NCBI RefSeq assembly: GCF_011440395.1
Contig: NZ_JAAOIX010000012.1
Coordinates: forward strand, 62,001 to 126,000
Direction: 5' to 3'
Source: Pseudomaricurvus alcaniphilus
GTDB taxonomy: Bacteria > Pseudomonadota > Gammaproteobacteria > Pseudomonadales > Cellvibrionaceae
Length of the DNA stretch: 64,000 nucleotides
The notes beneath the pieces were generated by a model. The model made no database searches, was not told the origin of the DNA, and saw only the letters and a list, made by a program, of their open reading frames with translations. Each line of letters opens with the position of its first letter. The first letter of the stretch is position 1. This document shows positions 11,901-26,900 of this stretch, piece by piece. Both the position numbers and the translations under genes were made by a program.

Positions 11901-14900
11901 CTGGCCGACCTGGGCCTCGATTTCCTCGGTGACGCGGTTACCATCGCCGCCGGCGGCGAGCTGGCAGTCGACGCCATTCTGGATATGAACTTTGACCTGG
12001 ATGTTGAACTGCAGGAATACGCCAAGGCGCTGCTCGGCAATAGCTCCACCGACCTGGCCAGTTACGTCTACCTGGGTGATGACACCGGCATCGATATCGA
12101 AGCCACGGTCACTGGCGACAACCTCAATGCCCAAGCCACCCTCGATCTACCCATTGATATCGGTTTTGTGATTGCCGGTGGCGTGGCGCTGGCCAGTGCC
12201 AACGCCAGCCTCGGTCTCAACGCCAGCAGCAACGGCCGCTATAACCTCAACCAGCTGAGCGCTGGCGCTTTCGACGCATCCGCTGGCGGTAACGCCAGTA
12301 TCGAGCTGCCCATCTTTATGGGCATTACCGATGCCGGGGTCGGCTTCCTGCCTATGGGCGGCACCGAGGCGGATCTCAATGGCGATGGCTTTGGCGACAA
12401 TGTACTGCACGCCGCCTTTGGTTTTGGTATCGACGGCGGCGGCTTTACCACCGACGACCTGTTGATCATCACCCCCGATTTCGGCGGCTTCGACTTGCTG
12501 GGCTGGTTGAACAACCCGCAGAACCTGCTCGATGGCCTCGGTGGCTTCTTTGATGGTATTGATGATGTTGCCGGCGCTATCGATGCCATTGAGCTGCCGC
12601 TGATTGGCGGCGCCCAGTTTGACTCCCTCGCCGGCAGCCTGCGCGATATCCGCAGCCTGGTACTGGGTGACGGCAGCAGCGGTCTGCAGTATGAACTGCA
12701 GCAGATGATCGACAACAACGAAACCCAGGTCTCGGCGGTAATTCTGGGCCTCTTGCGCCAGGAGCTGTTCGACGGCCTCTCGGGTATCAACAGTGACTTG
12801 CTGTCTTTCGTCACACCCATCCTCGATGACAACGGTGAGCACCAGTATGGCACTGACGGCAAGTTGCTGACCAAGCGGCCGCAGAGTGCCGACGACATTC
12901 AGCTGGTGCTGAACGACGCCGGCGAACTGACCTTTAACCTGCTGTTTGGCGGCGCCCTGATCGGCGAAAAACTGGAGTTTAATTCCGACGGCAATATTGT
13001 CGCCTGGCAGAACAATGTGCAGGTGGTGCTGGATGTTAATACCGGCAATGTCATCCAGAACGATACCAATACCACTGTGGTGGATTCGAACGTAGACCCG
13101 GTCGGCCTGCCCATTGATTTCTCGGTCGGCATTCCCGGTCTCGGCCTGGAAGCGGATGCCAATATCGATGTTAGCCTGGATTACCTGCTGGGGCTGGGGC
13201 TTGGTCTCAGTCTCGGCGACGGTGTGTTCCTGGATACCTCGGGGGTCAATGAAGATGGCGAGGAAATCGCCATGGATGTGCTGGCGGTACTGGATACCGG
13301 CAACACGCCCATCACCGGCACCCTCGGCTTCCTGCAGATGGACCTGTTAGGCAACGCCAGCCTCGCGGGCCATTTGGGGGTGGACCTGGACGGCGGCGCA
13401 GATGGTCGTCTCACCTTTGGTGAAACTCCAACGCTTACCGTAAATGCAGGCGCCGTCGCTGCTGCAGATGTGCAGGCCACGGCTTCGACGCTGTTCGACT
13501 TCCTGCCGCAAATGACCGCCGGTATTGAGTACAACCAGGTATTGGGCGACGCCAGCTGGTCACCCGGTGCCGATTTTGAGCTGGAAATGGGTGATCCAGA
13601 AGTCGTGCTGCGTGACGTAACCCTGGACGCTGGCTCCGTGATGGGCAGCTTCCTGGGCGAGTCGCTGAATGTGATCAAGGAGATCATCGAGCCGACCCGT
13701 CCGGTGATCGATTTGCTGACGTTAGAAGTTGATCTCGGCATCGCCCAGTTGCAGCTGATCGATATGGCCTACCTGAAGCTGCCAGCGAAAACCGTGGATA
13801 CGGCGAAGAAAGTCATCAATGTGTTCAAGAGCACGCTGGAGTTTATCGATTCCCTCGACAGTGTCGGCGGCGTAATTAACTTCGGCGACTTCTATCTTAC
13901 CGACGCGTTCCTGGGCGACCCGGATTCGCAGCCGTCCAGCAGTGATCTCAAAGCCCAGGATGGCAGTAGCCGCAGCGCGCCCACTGGCGGCTCGGATTCC
14001 ACCAAAAAAGCCAGCAAAGGACCCGACCAGAAAGGTCTGGATAGCAGCGGTGAGAAAAGTTTCCGCCTGCCCATTCTGGAAGACCCCTCCACTATCCTGG
14101 GCCTGATTACCGGCAAGCCGGTGGATCTGTTCTGGTACGATCTGCCGGACCTCGACCTTGAGTTTGAATACAGAAAATCCTTCCCGGTATTTCCGGGCCT
14201 CAACGCCGGTATCGGCGGCAGTGTTGGCGTCGAGACCAACTTCGACTTCGGCTTTGATACCTCGGGCTTTATCCAGTTCCAGGAGGCCGACTACGCCACC
14301 TCGGAAATCTGGCGCATCATGAACGGTTTTTACCTGGATGATCACGGTCTGGAAAACACCGCCGGTGACCTCGATGAAATTACTCTCAGGGCGGCGTTGT
14401 CAGCAAGCTTGTCCCTGGGGCTGGGTGGCCTGGTGGAAGCCGGTGTGGAAGGGGGCCTTGAAGCCCTGATCGGATTCGACCTGAATGACAAACTGAGCCA
14501 GTTTGACAATGGCTTCCCCATTGGCGACGGCAAGATGTACGGCGCCGAACTGATTGATCGCATCAGCCACGGTCCGCAGTGCCTGTTTGATATTCATGGC
14601 TCCTTGTCGGTCTTTCTCGAAGCTTTCCTTTGGGTTGGTGTCGATCTGGGCTTCTCCGAAATTACCATTTTTGAAGCCAGGGAGCGCTTTGTCGACGAGA
14701 TCATTGCCACCTTCGAATGGGAGTGTGTACACGCTGCGCCAGAGCATATCTCGGAAAAATCTGGCAGTGAGGTGAAGCTGAAGTACTCCGGCAGCGACTC
14801 CGGCGGCCAGCACGCATACACCGTGAAACAACTGGATGCAGCAGACAATACCGGTGGCTGGACCATTGAAACCCTGTTCCGCCAGGGCTTCCTGGATTTC

Positions 14901-17900
14901 GATTTCTACACTTCCGCTGAGCTGCGCGAACTGACCACTCGCTTGAGCAGCTACGATGGCCATGATCTGCTGGTGATCAGTACCGGCCAGCGGGTTGAAG
15001 TCTACAAGGCCAGTGAGATAACCACCATTTCCACGGCCGGCACCAAGTTCGATGATCACTACCGGATCAGTAATGTCGACAGCCATGTGCAGTTTATCAA
15101 CCTGGCCACCGGTGACGGTAACGACCTGATTGAGATTAACCTTGATGGCAAAGCGGCCAATGGCGATGCCAATCGTAAAATCACCATCGACACCGGTGAC
15201 CATAATGACATTGTCACGATCAATGGCAGCGCTGACGACACCATGGGCAGCATCGTTATTGACGGCGGTGCCGGCGATGACCGGATCAAGGTGGCCGCGG
15301 CGATTACTGCCAATATATTTGCCCTGGGTGGTACCGGCAGCGACAGCCTGCGCCTGGATGGTGAACAGAGTAACTACAGTTTGTTTGCCGCCTTTGGTGG
15401 CGCTGGCAACGATACCATTATGGGCGGCGACAACACCGACTTTATCTTCGGTGACAATAATTTTGATTTAAACCAGATAGACAACTTTATCAGCGCCGCA
15501 CAAACCGCTGCCGCTGGCAGTGGTGCCATCAATACCAGTGGTACCGCATTGGCGGGTGTGCAAGCGCAGTCTCCAGCCGATAAAGGCGGCATGGATGCCA
15601 TCTTCAGTTACGGCGGTAGAGACTATGTGGAAGGCGGTGATGAAACCGTGGCCCTGGTCTACAGCAACAAGTCTGACGATGCCGTGGTCCATGTGGGCAC
15701 CTACTTTAACGGCTACGATCCGGAGCTGCATAACAAGGTGCTCAGTGTCTATTACAAGCCGGACGGAACGCCGCTGGATATGCAGGACTATATGGCGGAT
15801 GGCACTCTGTCCGCCTCGGGCCTGCTGCTTACCGATGTGATTCTGCAAAACCGTCACGGTGACCTGATCAGGACCGACGCCGGTGACGATACTGTGTTTG
15901 CCGGTAAGGGCTTCGACGATATCAATGGTGGAAGCGGCGCTAACTATGTCGATGCCGGTCTGGGGGACGATATTATCGATGCCCGGGAAAGCTCCGGTAC
16001 GGTGCTGGCGGACGAGGGTGACGATGTTATCGAGTGGCTGTATGAGCCGGGCACAAACCTGGTTGTGGATGGGGGCACTGGCGATGATCGCCTGGTTGCA
16101 ACCCTGCAGGACCAGAGCGATAGCGGCACCAGCCAGGGTGTGTATATCTTTGCTGATTCCGGTGCGGCAGTGCTGGCGGTTGATTACGCCCCGGGAAATT
16201 CCCCGCAAGATCTGGCCACCATTAAGGCAGTCGACCCTGCGGACAGTAGTGATACAGTCGATCATATTTCCCTGACCGGGGTCGAAGCACTGACGCTGGC
16301 GCTGGAAGATGGCAGCGACACCCTGATGATAGACGATGTGATCGCTACCGACCTGCGTTCCATCGATGTCGATGCCGGCTCGACCCTGAAAACCGAATTC
16401 TATGCAGACCGGGATGCGGACAACAACAAATTTGCCTCCCGCGCTGATAATCACCTGCAGTTCCTGCCTTTTGTGGCCGACGGATCTACTGGCGTTACCC
16501 TGATTTACATGGATCAGGAAATCAATATCTCCAGCTTTGATGCCGCTGGTATTGCGGCCGCGCTGAATACCGCGCTGCAGTTGAATATCAAAGCCGACGA
16601 ACTGAACAAGGCTGAATTCGGTGGTCAGGAGCGCTGGATTATCGACTTGGCTGAACTGGGCGTTGATGTCGACCTTAATGCCAATTATGAGTTTTTGAGC
16701 CTGCGCTATAACGGCGTTACCGAGCAGGCCGCGACCGCGGTCGCCAATGGTGGCATGAACGCCCAGCAAGCGGATTACTTCTACCGTGCCAGCCTGGCTT
16801 CCGGCGATTACCTGTACGATGCAAATGGTGATCCACAGTTGACCCGTCACTATATAGCGTCAACCCAGGCATCGCAGGCCCAGGAAATTGAAGTGGGCCA
16901 GGGGCTGGACCGAATTACCTTGTATGCCGGCTACCAGGATAATGCGTCGATAAATTACGGCCTGGGGTCAAGCAACTCTGTAGACGTTTACTCGTGGATG
17001 ACGGCAGAACAGGTGCAGGCAGTGCTGGATGGCAACAGTGAGTTTGCCGGCATTAGCGTATCCGACCTCTATGTAGACACCAATAGCAATTCCATTGTCG
17101 ATGGCGCCTGGAGCTTTAGTGGGGCTACCGATACGCTGGCCTACAGCTACCAGACCCAGGACTACAATGGGGTGCTGGAAAGCATCGAAGATACCCGTGT
17201 GGTGGATACCTTCTACCGCGCCACCGGCTTCAGTGCCGGTTCGGTGAGTTACTTGTTCGAAAACAATGAACCCGTCGTCGCTATCGAGTCGCTGTTAAGC
17301 GGCAGCAGCCTCAGCTGGGCTGACTGGATGAGCGGTGCCAGTCTTAAATACGGCAACGAGACCGCGTCACTGGCGACCGTTGGCGCACTGGTGGAAGAAG
17401 CCAAGGCCAGCGCCACGCCGGACTACACCAAAGCCACGGTTGCCCTGCAGACACAGCTGGATAACTTCAGTGCCAGTGGCAATATCAAGCCGGTGCAAAG
17501 CGAGAGCAATGGCAATCCGGTCTGGACAGTGTCTGAGCGCATTGCCCCGGCAGAAACGGTTACCTACAGCATCGATAATGAGGCGGATTACCTGTTTTAT
17601 CGGGGCAGCTACCAGGCGCTCGACCTTTCCGGCAACGATGCCGCTGACCTGCTCAATGTCGCCGCTGCAATCAAGCAATTAACCGGCAGGAATGTGGTGG
17701 TTAGCGATGACGGCAGCCACTGGTCATTCTCGGTGCCGGGAGCCCTGGAAAAGCCGCTGCAGTTCACCGACGGGGCTGACCTGAGCACCGCACTGCCCAC
17801 ACCAGTCGGGGCTTATGTGTACAGCTTCGCCCATGCCATCGCGGCCGATGCCGCCAACGTTTCCCTCAGCTATAACGGTAGTGCTCCCGAGAGTATCGAT

Positions 17901-20900
17901 CTCAGCGGCGATGAGGCCGCAGATCTGGTCAGCATCAATGCGGCACTGAGCGCACTCAACATTGGCCAGGATACTTCGGTCTCTATTGTCAAAGACAAGT
18001 GGCAGGTCAGCGTTGCCAATCCACTGGCATTTGACCTGCAGATAATCCAACCGCAAGCCACCGAAAACGCTGTGGATATCAGCACCTATTTGGGTGATAC
18101 CACCGCTGCCGTCACTGGCAAGGCATTCGACCTGACCCTGGCCCAAGGGGCCGGGTCAATTGAGCTTTATACCGAGGTCGTCGAAAACCGGGCTGCCTCG
18201 ACCCAGACAGAGTCCCAGGTTAGAACTGAAATTGAGGCACTCGCCCATGTTATCCCTGAATCAATATCGATAATCGATACCGATCCTGATAGCGGGGTCG
18301 ACTGGCAGGTACGTTATGCAACGCTGCAAACTATCACCATCGACAACAATTCGACCGACGTTAGTATCAAAGCCGATATTGCACTCAATAATAAGATCAA
18401 TATTGCCGATGTAGATGTGGTCGATGATGGCAATGGCAACTGGCAGATCAGTTTTGCCACCGATGCCGGCGGCATGCAGGCGGTCGCCTACAGTGCGCTG
18501 CCGGACAACCTGGTGGTTGAATTGCCGTGGCAGGAGTACAGCCTGGTTTCGGAAGAGCGCATCTTCGATCGGGTTGCGGCGGAGAACTTCCAGGATGTCG
18601 AACAGTTTATCATTCCAGCTATGGCCGGTATTACAGGCATTACGCTGCAATTGAAAGCCGGTAGCAATACCGTGGATTCCATCGCTATTGCAGATGTGCA
18701 GGATGCGAACGAGCTGAAAACCGCCTTTGCGGCATTAACTGGTGCAACCGCTGCCAACATCGTGGTGGTTGAGGAGAACGGCGGCTGGCGTGTCGATCTG
18801 GGTCAGGCTTTGGCCGACCAGCAGTATTTTCAGCTGACGGGCACCCGCAGCGACGGCAGTGCCACCACCATTCAAATCAGCAACGCGATTCAGCAGAATG
18901 TACAGCAAGCGATCAGTATTCCCTCCGGCTTCACCACCTATTTGCTCAGTTATAACAATGGTACAGCGAAGCAGGTAACAGAAACACAGCTGCTCAATGG
19001 CTCTGCGTTTAACCTGGCGGCGGGCTATATCAATACCATTGACCAGGCCATTGCCAGTACCGATCCACAGGTCACAGTGACGGAGTTTGTCGACCTTGAT
19101 AGCTCAGCGCCGGAGCGGGTTTTGCACCTCACTATGCTCGCTGGACAGGACGAATATTTCAATTTCGTATTGCAGCCGGTTTATGAAACGGCCGCCAAAG
19201 ATATCAGCAACGTCTCTGACACCGCGAATATCAGCTATATGAAAACCGTTGAGCAACTGCAGCAAAACGGTGAATGGATTAGCCTGACTGAATCTGGCAA
19301 TACCGCGGTATTCGATTTTGAGACCAACACCAATACGACCGGCGAGTTTTTGTCGGCGTTCCAGGTTGTTGAACGTGAGTTACCGCGTCAAATCCTGAAA
19401 GATGTCTGGGACTTCAACGCCGAGGGAATTGCGGAAAAAACCGGGGCCAAAGACTGGTTCCTGGACCCCCGCATCATTGTCGACGATAAGGTCGACGCCA
19501 TCAGTATCTTCGGTTCCGACAGTCTCAACGACCGGTTTGTGGTGGGTAATGAAATTATCAATCGGGGTGTAGAAGGTCTGGAAGAGATCCACTTCGATGT
19601 TATGCAGGTGACCCATACCCAGGAGACTGTCGCTGATGACTGGGTGGTGATAACCCTGCGCAGCCTGACATTGGATTACGAGGCGGATAATTCCGGTACG
19701 CTGGTTAACGATACCGTCAACATCGACGCACTGGGCGGTCATGATACCTTGCTGGCCGGCGCGGTGCCCAACCGGCCGGATGTTGTGGCGGGCAAGGATG
19801 TATTGCTGGGCAAGGTAGTCAATCAATTGGGCTTGTTTGGCGGCAGTGGTAATGACCAAATCGTCGGCAGCCTGTTCGAAGATTATATTGATATGGGCGA
19901 CGGCATTAACCGCGTCACCGGTGGTGAAGGCATTGATTCGTTTGTTAACAGTGGTACTGGCGCATCATCCAATACGTTGATTGAGTCTTTCGGTACGTCC
20001 AATAGCACCTTTGTGCTGACCGATGACAGCCTGGCGATTACTTTTGAAAAGAAAACCACCGAGGAAATTAATGGTGAGTTGGTGGCCGAAACCAAAGAGG
20101 TGACTGAAACAGAGTCCGATGCTAACGGTAATGGTATCGGTCTGTTCGACTACTTCTACCTTTACGGCGGCGCTTTCGATGACAGCTTCGGTATCGGCGA
20201 CTTTACCAAGCAGGCAGTGTTAGACGGTACCGAAGGCGGCGACACCTATACCCTCACCCTGAGCGGAAATCTTAGCGGTGCATCCAACGTTCGGGTTGTG
20301 GACAGCGGCCAGGGGATTGATACCGACAGTGTGATCCTGCAGGGCAGCGATGCTGACGACACCATCCAGCTGGATGTCGAGGTCTCAACCTCCGATTATG
20401 AACTGGTTATGACCGGTGATACCGCTACCCTCAGTTATAACGGTGTCGCGGCCCAGATAGACTTAGGCAGCATTGGCAGTGGCCTCGATCCGAATGCAGC
20501 CGCTGGCGGTATTAGCACCCAGGCCAAGCGCGATCATATTGAAGCCAGCATAGAAGCCCTGGCAGGCATCAATGATGCCACTGTCAGCGGTGACGGCACC
20601 TTTACCAAACCGTGGCGTATCAGCCTGGTGGATGTGGATGACACCAGTCTGCTGCTGACGGCGACCTCCAGCGGCGATAGCCTGACCGGTATAACCACCG
20701 CCTTTGTACAGCGCCTGGATGCTGGGATTGCGGACCAGTTACTGGCCGGCGCACCGGATATCGATTCGATGTTCGATAACCCGATCAACAAGTCACAGCT
20801 GTTTAATCGTATCGCCGGCACCGCCAGCGATGGCGAGTCATTTACCCTGAACTACCACGACACCAGTGTCTCGTTTAGCTACGATGCCCAGAGCAGCGAC

Positions 20901-23900
20901 AGCTATTCGGCGCAATTGCTGGCCGCCCTACAGCAAATTGATGCCACGGTGCAATTGCTGGGTGACGGCACCGAGCAAAGCCCCTGGCTGGTTACCTTTG
21001 ACTCAGCAGTGCAGAATGCAAAAGGCGACTTTTATCTCTTAACCCTGAGCGGTGGTGTTGCCTCTGATTTCACCAACCCTGCCGATATTGCCGATGCGGC
21101 CGCCGAGACCCGGGCCTCGGGCGACCTGAGTGCTACGGGCAATTACCAGCGGGTTTACTACAACTACACCACTGAGCGGGTATCGATTCATGGTCGCGCG
21201 GGTAATGACACCTTTATAGCCGATGATACTGCGGCTGCGATTAGGGTTCATGGTGACCAGGGTAACGATAATTTCCTCATTGGCCGGGTACTGAAGACCA
21301 AGACCGTCACCGTAGATGGCCAGCAGGTGCAGATTATCGATGATGCCGATACCGATGGCGACGGCATCGGCGATGGTATTACCGCTGGTGTGAGCTACAA
21401 CGCGGAATTCTTTGGCGGTAGCGGTGATGACTACTTTGAGGTCAATCACAATGTCGGTGAGTTGAAACTGTTTGGTGAATCCGGTGACGATACATTCTTC
21501 CTGAAAGCCCATAAAGTCGAGCGGGATAACGAGATTGTCGAGGACGATGGCGGCAAGATTACCACCGGTGCCGGGGATGAAGAGGGCACTGTTGACGAGC
21601 GCGATAAGGATATCCTGCTTGACTATATCGAGAACAACCGGGTCGAAATTTTCGGCGGCTCCGGTTTCGACACGGTAGTGATAGCCGGTACAGCGCTGGA
21701 AGATAAATTCTATATTTACACCGATAATGACGGCCAGCAGTACCTGTTTGGCGCCGGTCTGAAACTGGATAATATCGACAGTATCGAACGTTTGGCGCTG
21801 GTGACCGGTGCCGGTGATGACCAGGTCTGGCTCTACGGCCTGGATGAAGGCCTGAGCCTGCTATTGAACCTGGGCTCTGGCGATGACACGTTGCACCTGG
21901 GTGGTGCCCAGCAGGAGTTTACAGTCACCTACCCCGATTCATCGGCCAGCTATACCGCTACCCAGACCGTGCTGCAGGAGATCCTCACTAACACTGCCCT
22001 GACCACGGACAATATCAGCCTGGCGCGTCGCACCCTGACCCAAACCGAGAAAGATGCGGCCTTCCGCGAATTCTACGCCAAGTGGTACCCCGAGGGTGCC
22101 GACCCGACCAAGGTCTCCATGACACCCGAGCACTGGAACCTGCTCGAAGCAAATGTTGCGGTCGCCCTGTATCACTTCGCCAATGCGGTAGAGAATACCG
22201 ATACCTATATTTATGATCCCTACAACGAGTGGGTTACACACTCGACCAATCTCCTGTTTTGGCAGGTTCAGTGGTCGCACTGGCACGATAACTTCGATGC
22301 CAGCAAGGTTCCATTTACCGATCAAAGCAATATCAGCAGGTTTTCCACTTACGAGATGAACACCAGTGCGATCCGGGCCATGCTGGACGACACTACACCG
22401 CTCAATTATTTGAATTCGGGTTCCTCCGGCAACAACAATTTCTATGCCTCACTGGTTAATGGTACGGCGCCGAAGATGCAAGCGCGGTTGCCGATCGATG
22501 GCGTGCTGGAATTGATGAAAGGTAACAATATCTGGATCGACGGTTATCGCGGTGGCGGCTTTGGCCAGCTGTCGGTGGACGACCTGCTCTACGATGAGTT
22601 CCTGCGTTACGCGGTCGACTACGCCCTGGCAGGGGACCTGATCCACGTTCACGACCCAATCGATATCCATGGCCAGAACGATATCCTCGGCGATAGCCTG
22701 TACACCACCCAGGTACAGAACAAGGGCAATATGCCCCACGCCCCCGGAGTCGGTGACAAGTGGCATATGAACCGCCCGATCCAGAACAACTACAGCGGCG
22801 GCGACCTGCTGGCGGACTTGCTGGCCCTGTTCTACAAAGTCGAAGCCACCAATGACGTCGACTATAACCAGGTGGAAACCTGGACCGCAAAAGCCACCGA
22901 AGGCCTTGCCACCTACCGTTTCGATACCTTGCCGGAGCGCTCCGAAACCCGCTACCTGCCCGAAAGTTACGACCTGTCGCGGATTGCCGGGGTAGTGCGT
23001 GTGGCCGGGGCGGCGGGAGATGACTCTGTTATCGTCACGGCCGAAAGCAGCGCTGCGAATACGACCCTGGTTGCTGACCTGCAGGCGCAAACCCTGGAGC
23101 TGGGTGATTTCAGTTTCAGTGCGACACCGCCGGCAAGCTCAGTGGTTGCCGAAATAGAAGCGCGTATAGCGGCCGGTGAAACAGTTTCCCAGAATGACCT
23201 CAACCTGGTCGATGACTATTACTACGACGACGCCCACACCATCAGCCACTTTGATGTGCAGGATGCGTTGATTCGGGCGCATAAAGAACTGGATATAGGC
23301 GTTCTCGACAAACTGCTAAATAATCAAATCGTTGACGTTAGCGTGGACATCTCTATCGACCGTGTGGTGCCGGATTCGGGCAATAACCCCGATCCGGATG
23401 GGCTGTTTAACCGCACCCTGCAGTCGGTGCTGACGGATGTCAGTGCCGCCCATGGAGTTGTCGCTGCCGCAACTGTAATCTGGGATAACACTTCCGGTAC
23501 TACCATTGCCGCTGATCGCGCGGCCTGGTTTGATTCACTGCTGGACTTTGCCAATCGTGGCCTGGAGTTGATCGACCAACTGCCGTCGAATACCACCGTA
23601 CCTGAGGGCACCCAGTTCTCATTGACCGCACTGAATGCCTTTATCAACAGTGACGAATTGGCGGACTTGAAAACACTGAACGGCAGCCTGTTCGATAACC
23701 TCAGCGCAGCGCTGAACAACCTGCTCTCCTATATCACCCTGGATATCGTCAATACCGATAGCAAGACCGCCAACCTGGAAACCATTGGTGACTCCGGATT
23801 GAACGTCTACCTGCCCAACAGTCACGGCACGGTCACTTCGTCCGGGGTGCAGTTGAGTACCTATATTGCCGAACGCTCCTACCGGGATGACCTCTGGTCG

Positions 23901-26900
23901 CAGTACGATGTCGATCTCGGCAACCTGTGGAACAGTCGATTGGATCTGGCCAATAGCAGCATCGGTTTTCTCGATCGACTGGTGGCCAAGCCCGATAAAG
24001 ATGGCAACGACTCGGAGGCTGTTGCCCTCACTACCCAGGGCAACGCCGATCCGACCCTGGTGAAAATCGTTACTTTCGGTTTGCCCGGCGCCAATAATTT
24101 GCTCGTCGGTGAAGGCGATACAGCCACTGAAGACCTGGCGGCCAACAAGGTTGAGATGCTGAAAGAATATGTGCAGCAACTCAACTCCCTCAATGACGCC
24201 TACTATACCCAGAGCTATTACAGTGTCGATGGCGCCGGCGATAAAGTGTTGAGCGCAGTGGCGATCAATCGGGTGAATGGCCTGGTGGATGGGGTTGAGG
24301 CACTGGAAAATAATGTTTATCTCACCGCTGAAAACTGGAACGACTATGTCACCGCGGTCGGCCAGACTGGCATGGTTGATTTTGACTTTACGGATGCCAA
24401 TGTTAAAAACCTGATCGAAACCGCGTTTGCCCAAACCCAGCGTACCGACATCAAGGCACCGGTTGAAGACGGAACCCGGGTGAAGCTGGATAACAGCGGC
24501 CGTATCGGCTATTTCGATATCCAGACGGTGAAGGATGATAATAACTTCTTCCTGCCCAGCCTGATCCAGATTCGCGAAGACTTTAGCCAGGCTGTTACCG
24601 TAACCGCCCAGGAAGGCTATGTAACTGCGAAGGCCAATGCCTACGATGTCGTTTACGATACATTGACCCTGAGTGAGGACGGCCAGGACCTGAATTACGG
24701 CTTCTTCCTCAACTCGTTCGAAAATATCGATCTCAACCTGAATACGATTTCCAGTGCAGACACTGAACTCGACGTGGGCACAACCCGCTACATCGAAGAT
24801 CTGGTTATTACTACCGGCGCCGGTGCCGATAAATTGAATATCGATAGCAGCGCCCCCCTGAGTACGCTGCTGGTGGATACCAATGGCGGTGCTGATATTG
24901 TCGATATTGCCGCGTCCGCTACCGCCAGCCTGGTGCTGACAACCGATGCAGGCGAAGACCAGGTTACCCTGACAGAGCTGACCGGCAGTATCAGTATCGA
25001 CACCGGGGATGACAGCGACACCATTACCCTGTCCGATGAGTTCGCGGCGAATGGCGCCATTATCGAGGTTGACGGCGGCGCCGAGGGCGATATTTATACC
25101 TTTACCGTCGCCTCCGCTATGACCGGCGGCAGCCTGATTAATCTCAATGATACCGGCCTCACGGGTGATGACACCTTGCTCTATAAGGGCAGTAGCGATC
25201 GGCTTAACGGCGACCTGATCCAGCTGGACACCATCAACGCACGCACCCTGGCGGCGTTTGGCGCCTTTGGCAGCAAACTGGGCAAAGAAGGTGAAGGCCT
25301 GCTGATCTCGCACTTTGATAACGTCGCCGCCGATATCAACGCTGTTGATCTCGACGATACCGATGCCTTGATGGCGGTGAAGAAAACCACCCTGAGTGAC
25401 CCGAATAATTACCAGGTTCTCAATTATACCTCGCTGGAGAAAATCACCATTCACACCGGTGACGGTGACGATAAGGTGATCAGTGATGACACCACCAAGG
25501 AAATCGATATCTTCGGCGGTAAGGGCGATGATGAATTCTATATTGGCTCAATACTTGGAACTGACGAGGTTTCGGTTGAAGGCCGCTTAATCGATATCGT
25601 CACTGAGGTCACCAACGGCAACTCCTTCAAGATGAATATTTATGGTGGCGACGACAATGATTATTTTGAAGTCAACCATAACTCGGAGGATATTGGTTTA
25701 TACGGTGACAAGGGCGACGACACCTTCTTTATCAAAGCCCTGCTAACCTTGAACGAAGACGAAGACCTGGTCGAACTGGAGAACAAGGTCGCGACCGTCA
25801 GCGGTACCTTCGGCGATAACAGTGAAGTCAGCGACAGTGACGATGATGTGCGCCAGGTGGACGTGGATTCCCTGGTCTACGTTGAAAACGCCAATATCAA
25901 GATCGACGGTGGTGCGGGATTTGACTCTGTTGCCATTGTCGGCACGGCGCTCAGTGATACGTTCTATATCTTTACCGAAGAAGACCCCAACACCCAGGAG
26001 ACCGTTCAGCGCATCTATGGCGCGGGCGTCAAGCTGCGGGAGCTGCTGAATATTGAACGTATCCAGATTATCACCGGTGCCGGTGATGACCGGGTCTATA
26101 TTTATGGTGTTGATATGGGTGCAGTTGCCGACATGGTGATCAACACCGGTACCGGCAGTGACACTATCTACTTTGGTGGCCCGGAACTGGAGTTTGACCT
26201 CAACTTCCCGACCCGCAAGCGCACCGACTTCGCCACCGTGGATGGCTACGAAGGGGGTGGTACCGCAGCGGTTAATTTCGGCCTGGATATAGAGCTCAGT
26301 AGTCATTTGGACCGAATCGTACCCTTTGAAGTGGTTACCCCCGCCCAGACCCTGACCAAGAAAGTCGCCGCAGCTCCTACTCTGGCCGGCATCCTCAACC
26401 CGGTGCTGGTGCAGGATCCGGACGGTTATATAGATACGATCGTATTCAATAACCAGGCCGGCCCCAATGAGTTGACCTTTGAAGATCGCGACCTGCTAAA
26501 GAAAGAAATCATCACCGATGTCACCAAGGTGACCTTCCCGACCACGAGTAGCACCAATAGTGCCGGTGAGACTGACCTCATCGCTGACCTGGTTACCCGC
26601 GACCTGTCCAATGCGACTGCCGCGGAAATTGCCGCCATCGCCGAGGTCAAGGAACTGGTTAACGACTATCTGCAAAACCAGGTAATTTTTACCGATCGTT
26701 ATAACGATCCTGATACGGATACCGGTCCGGGGCTTATCAGTCGCCTGGCGGCATTGACCGGTAACCAGGCAGAAGTGGTAACGATTGCCGACGGTGTTTC
26801 CTATGCTGTGTTCCAGAATACCCTGGAAGATGACGACAGTATCACCACTGCGCGTCAGCAGTTGTTCGATTTTCTGCAGGGTACTGGCTATACCATTAAC

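Noticed and set aside
23619-25454. 611-codon open frame on the minus strand inside the giant gene
   Set aside because: The composition is a reverse-strand shadow of repetitive Asp/Gly-rich coding sequence; no ribosome-binding site or known family is seen, and the plus-strand frame is clearly coding.
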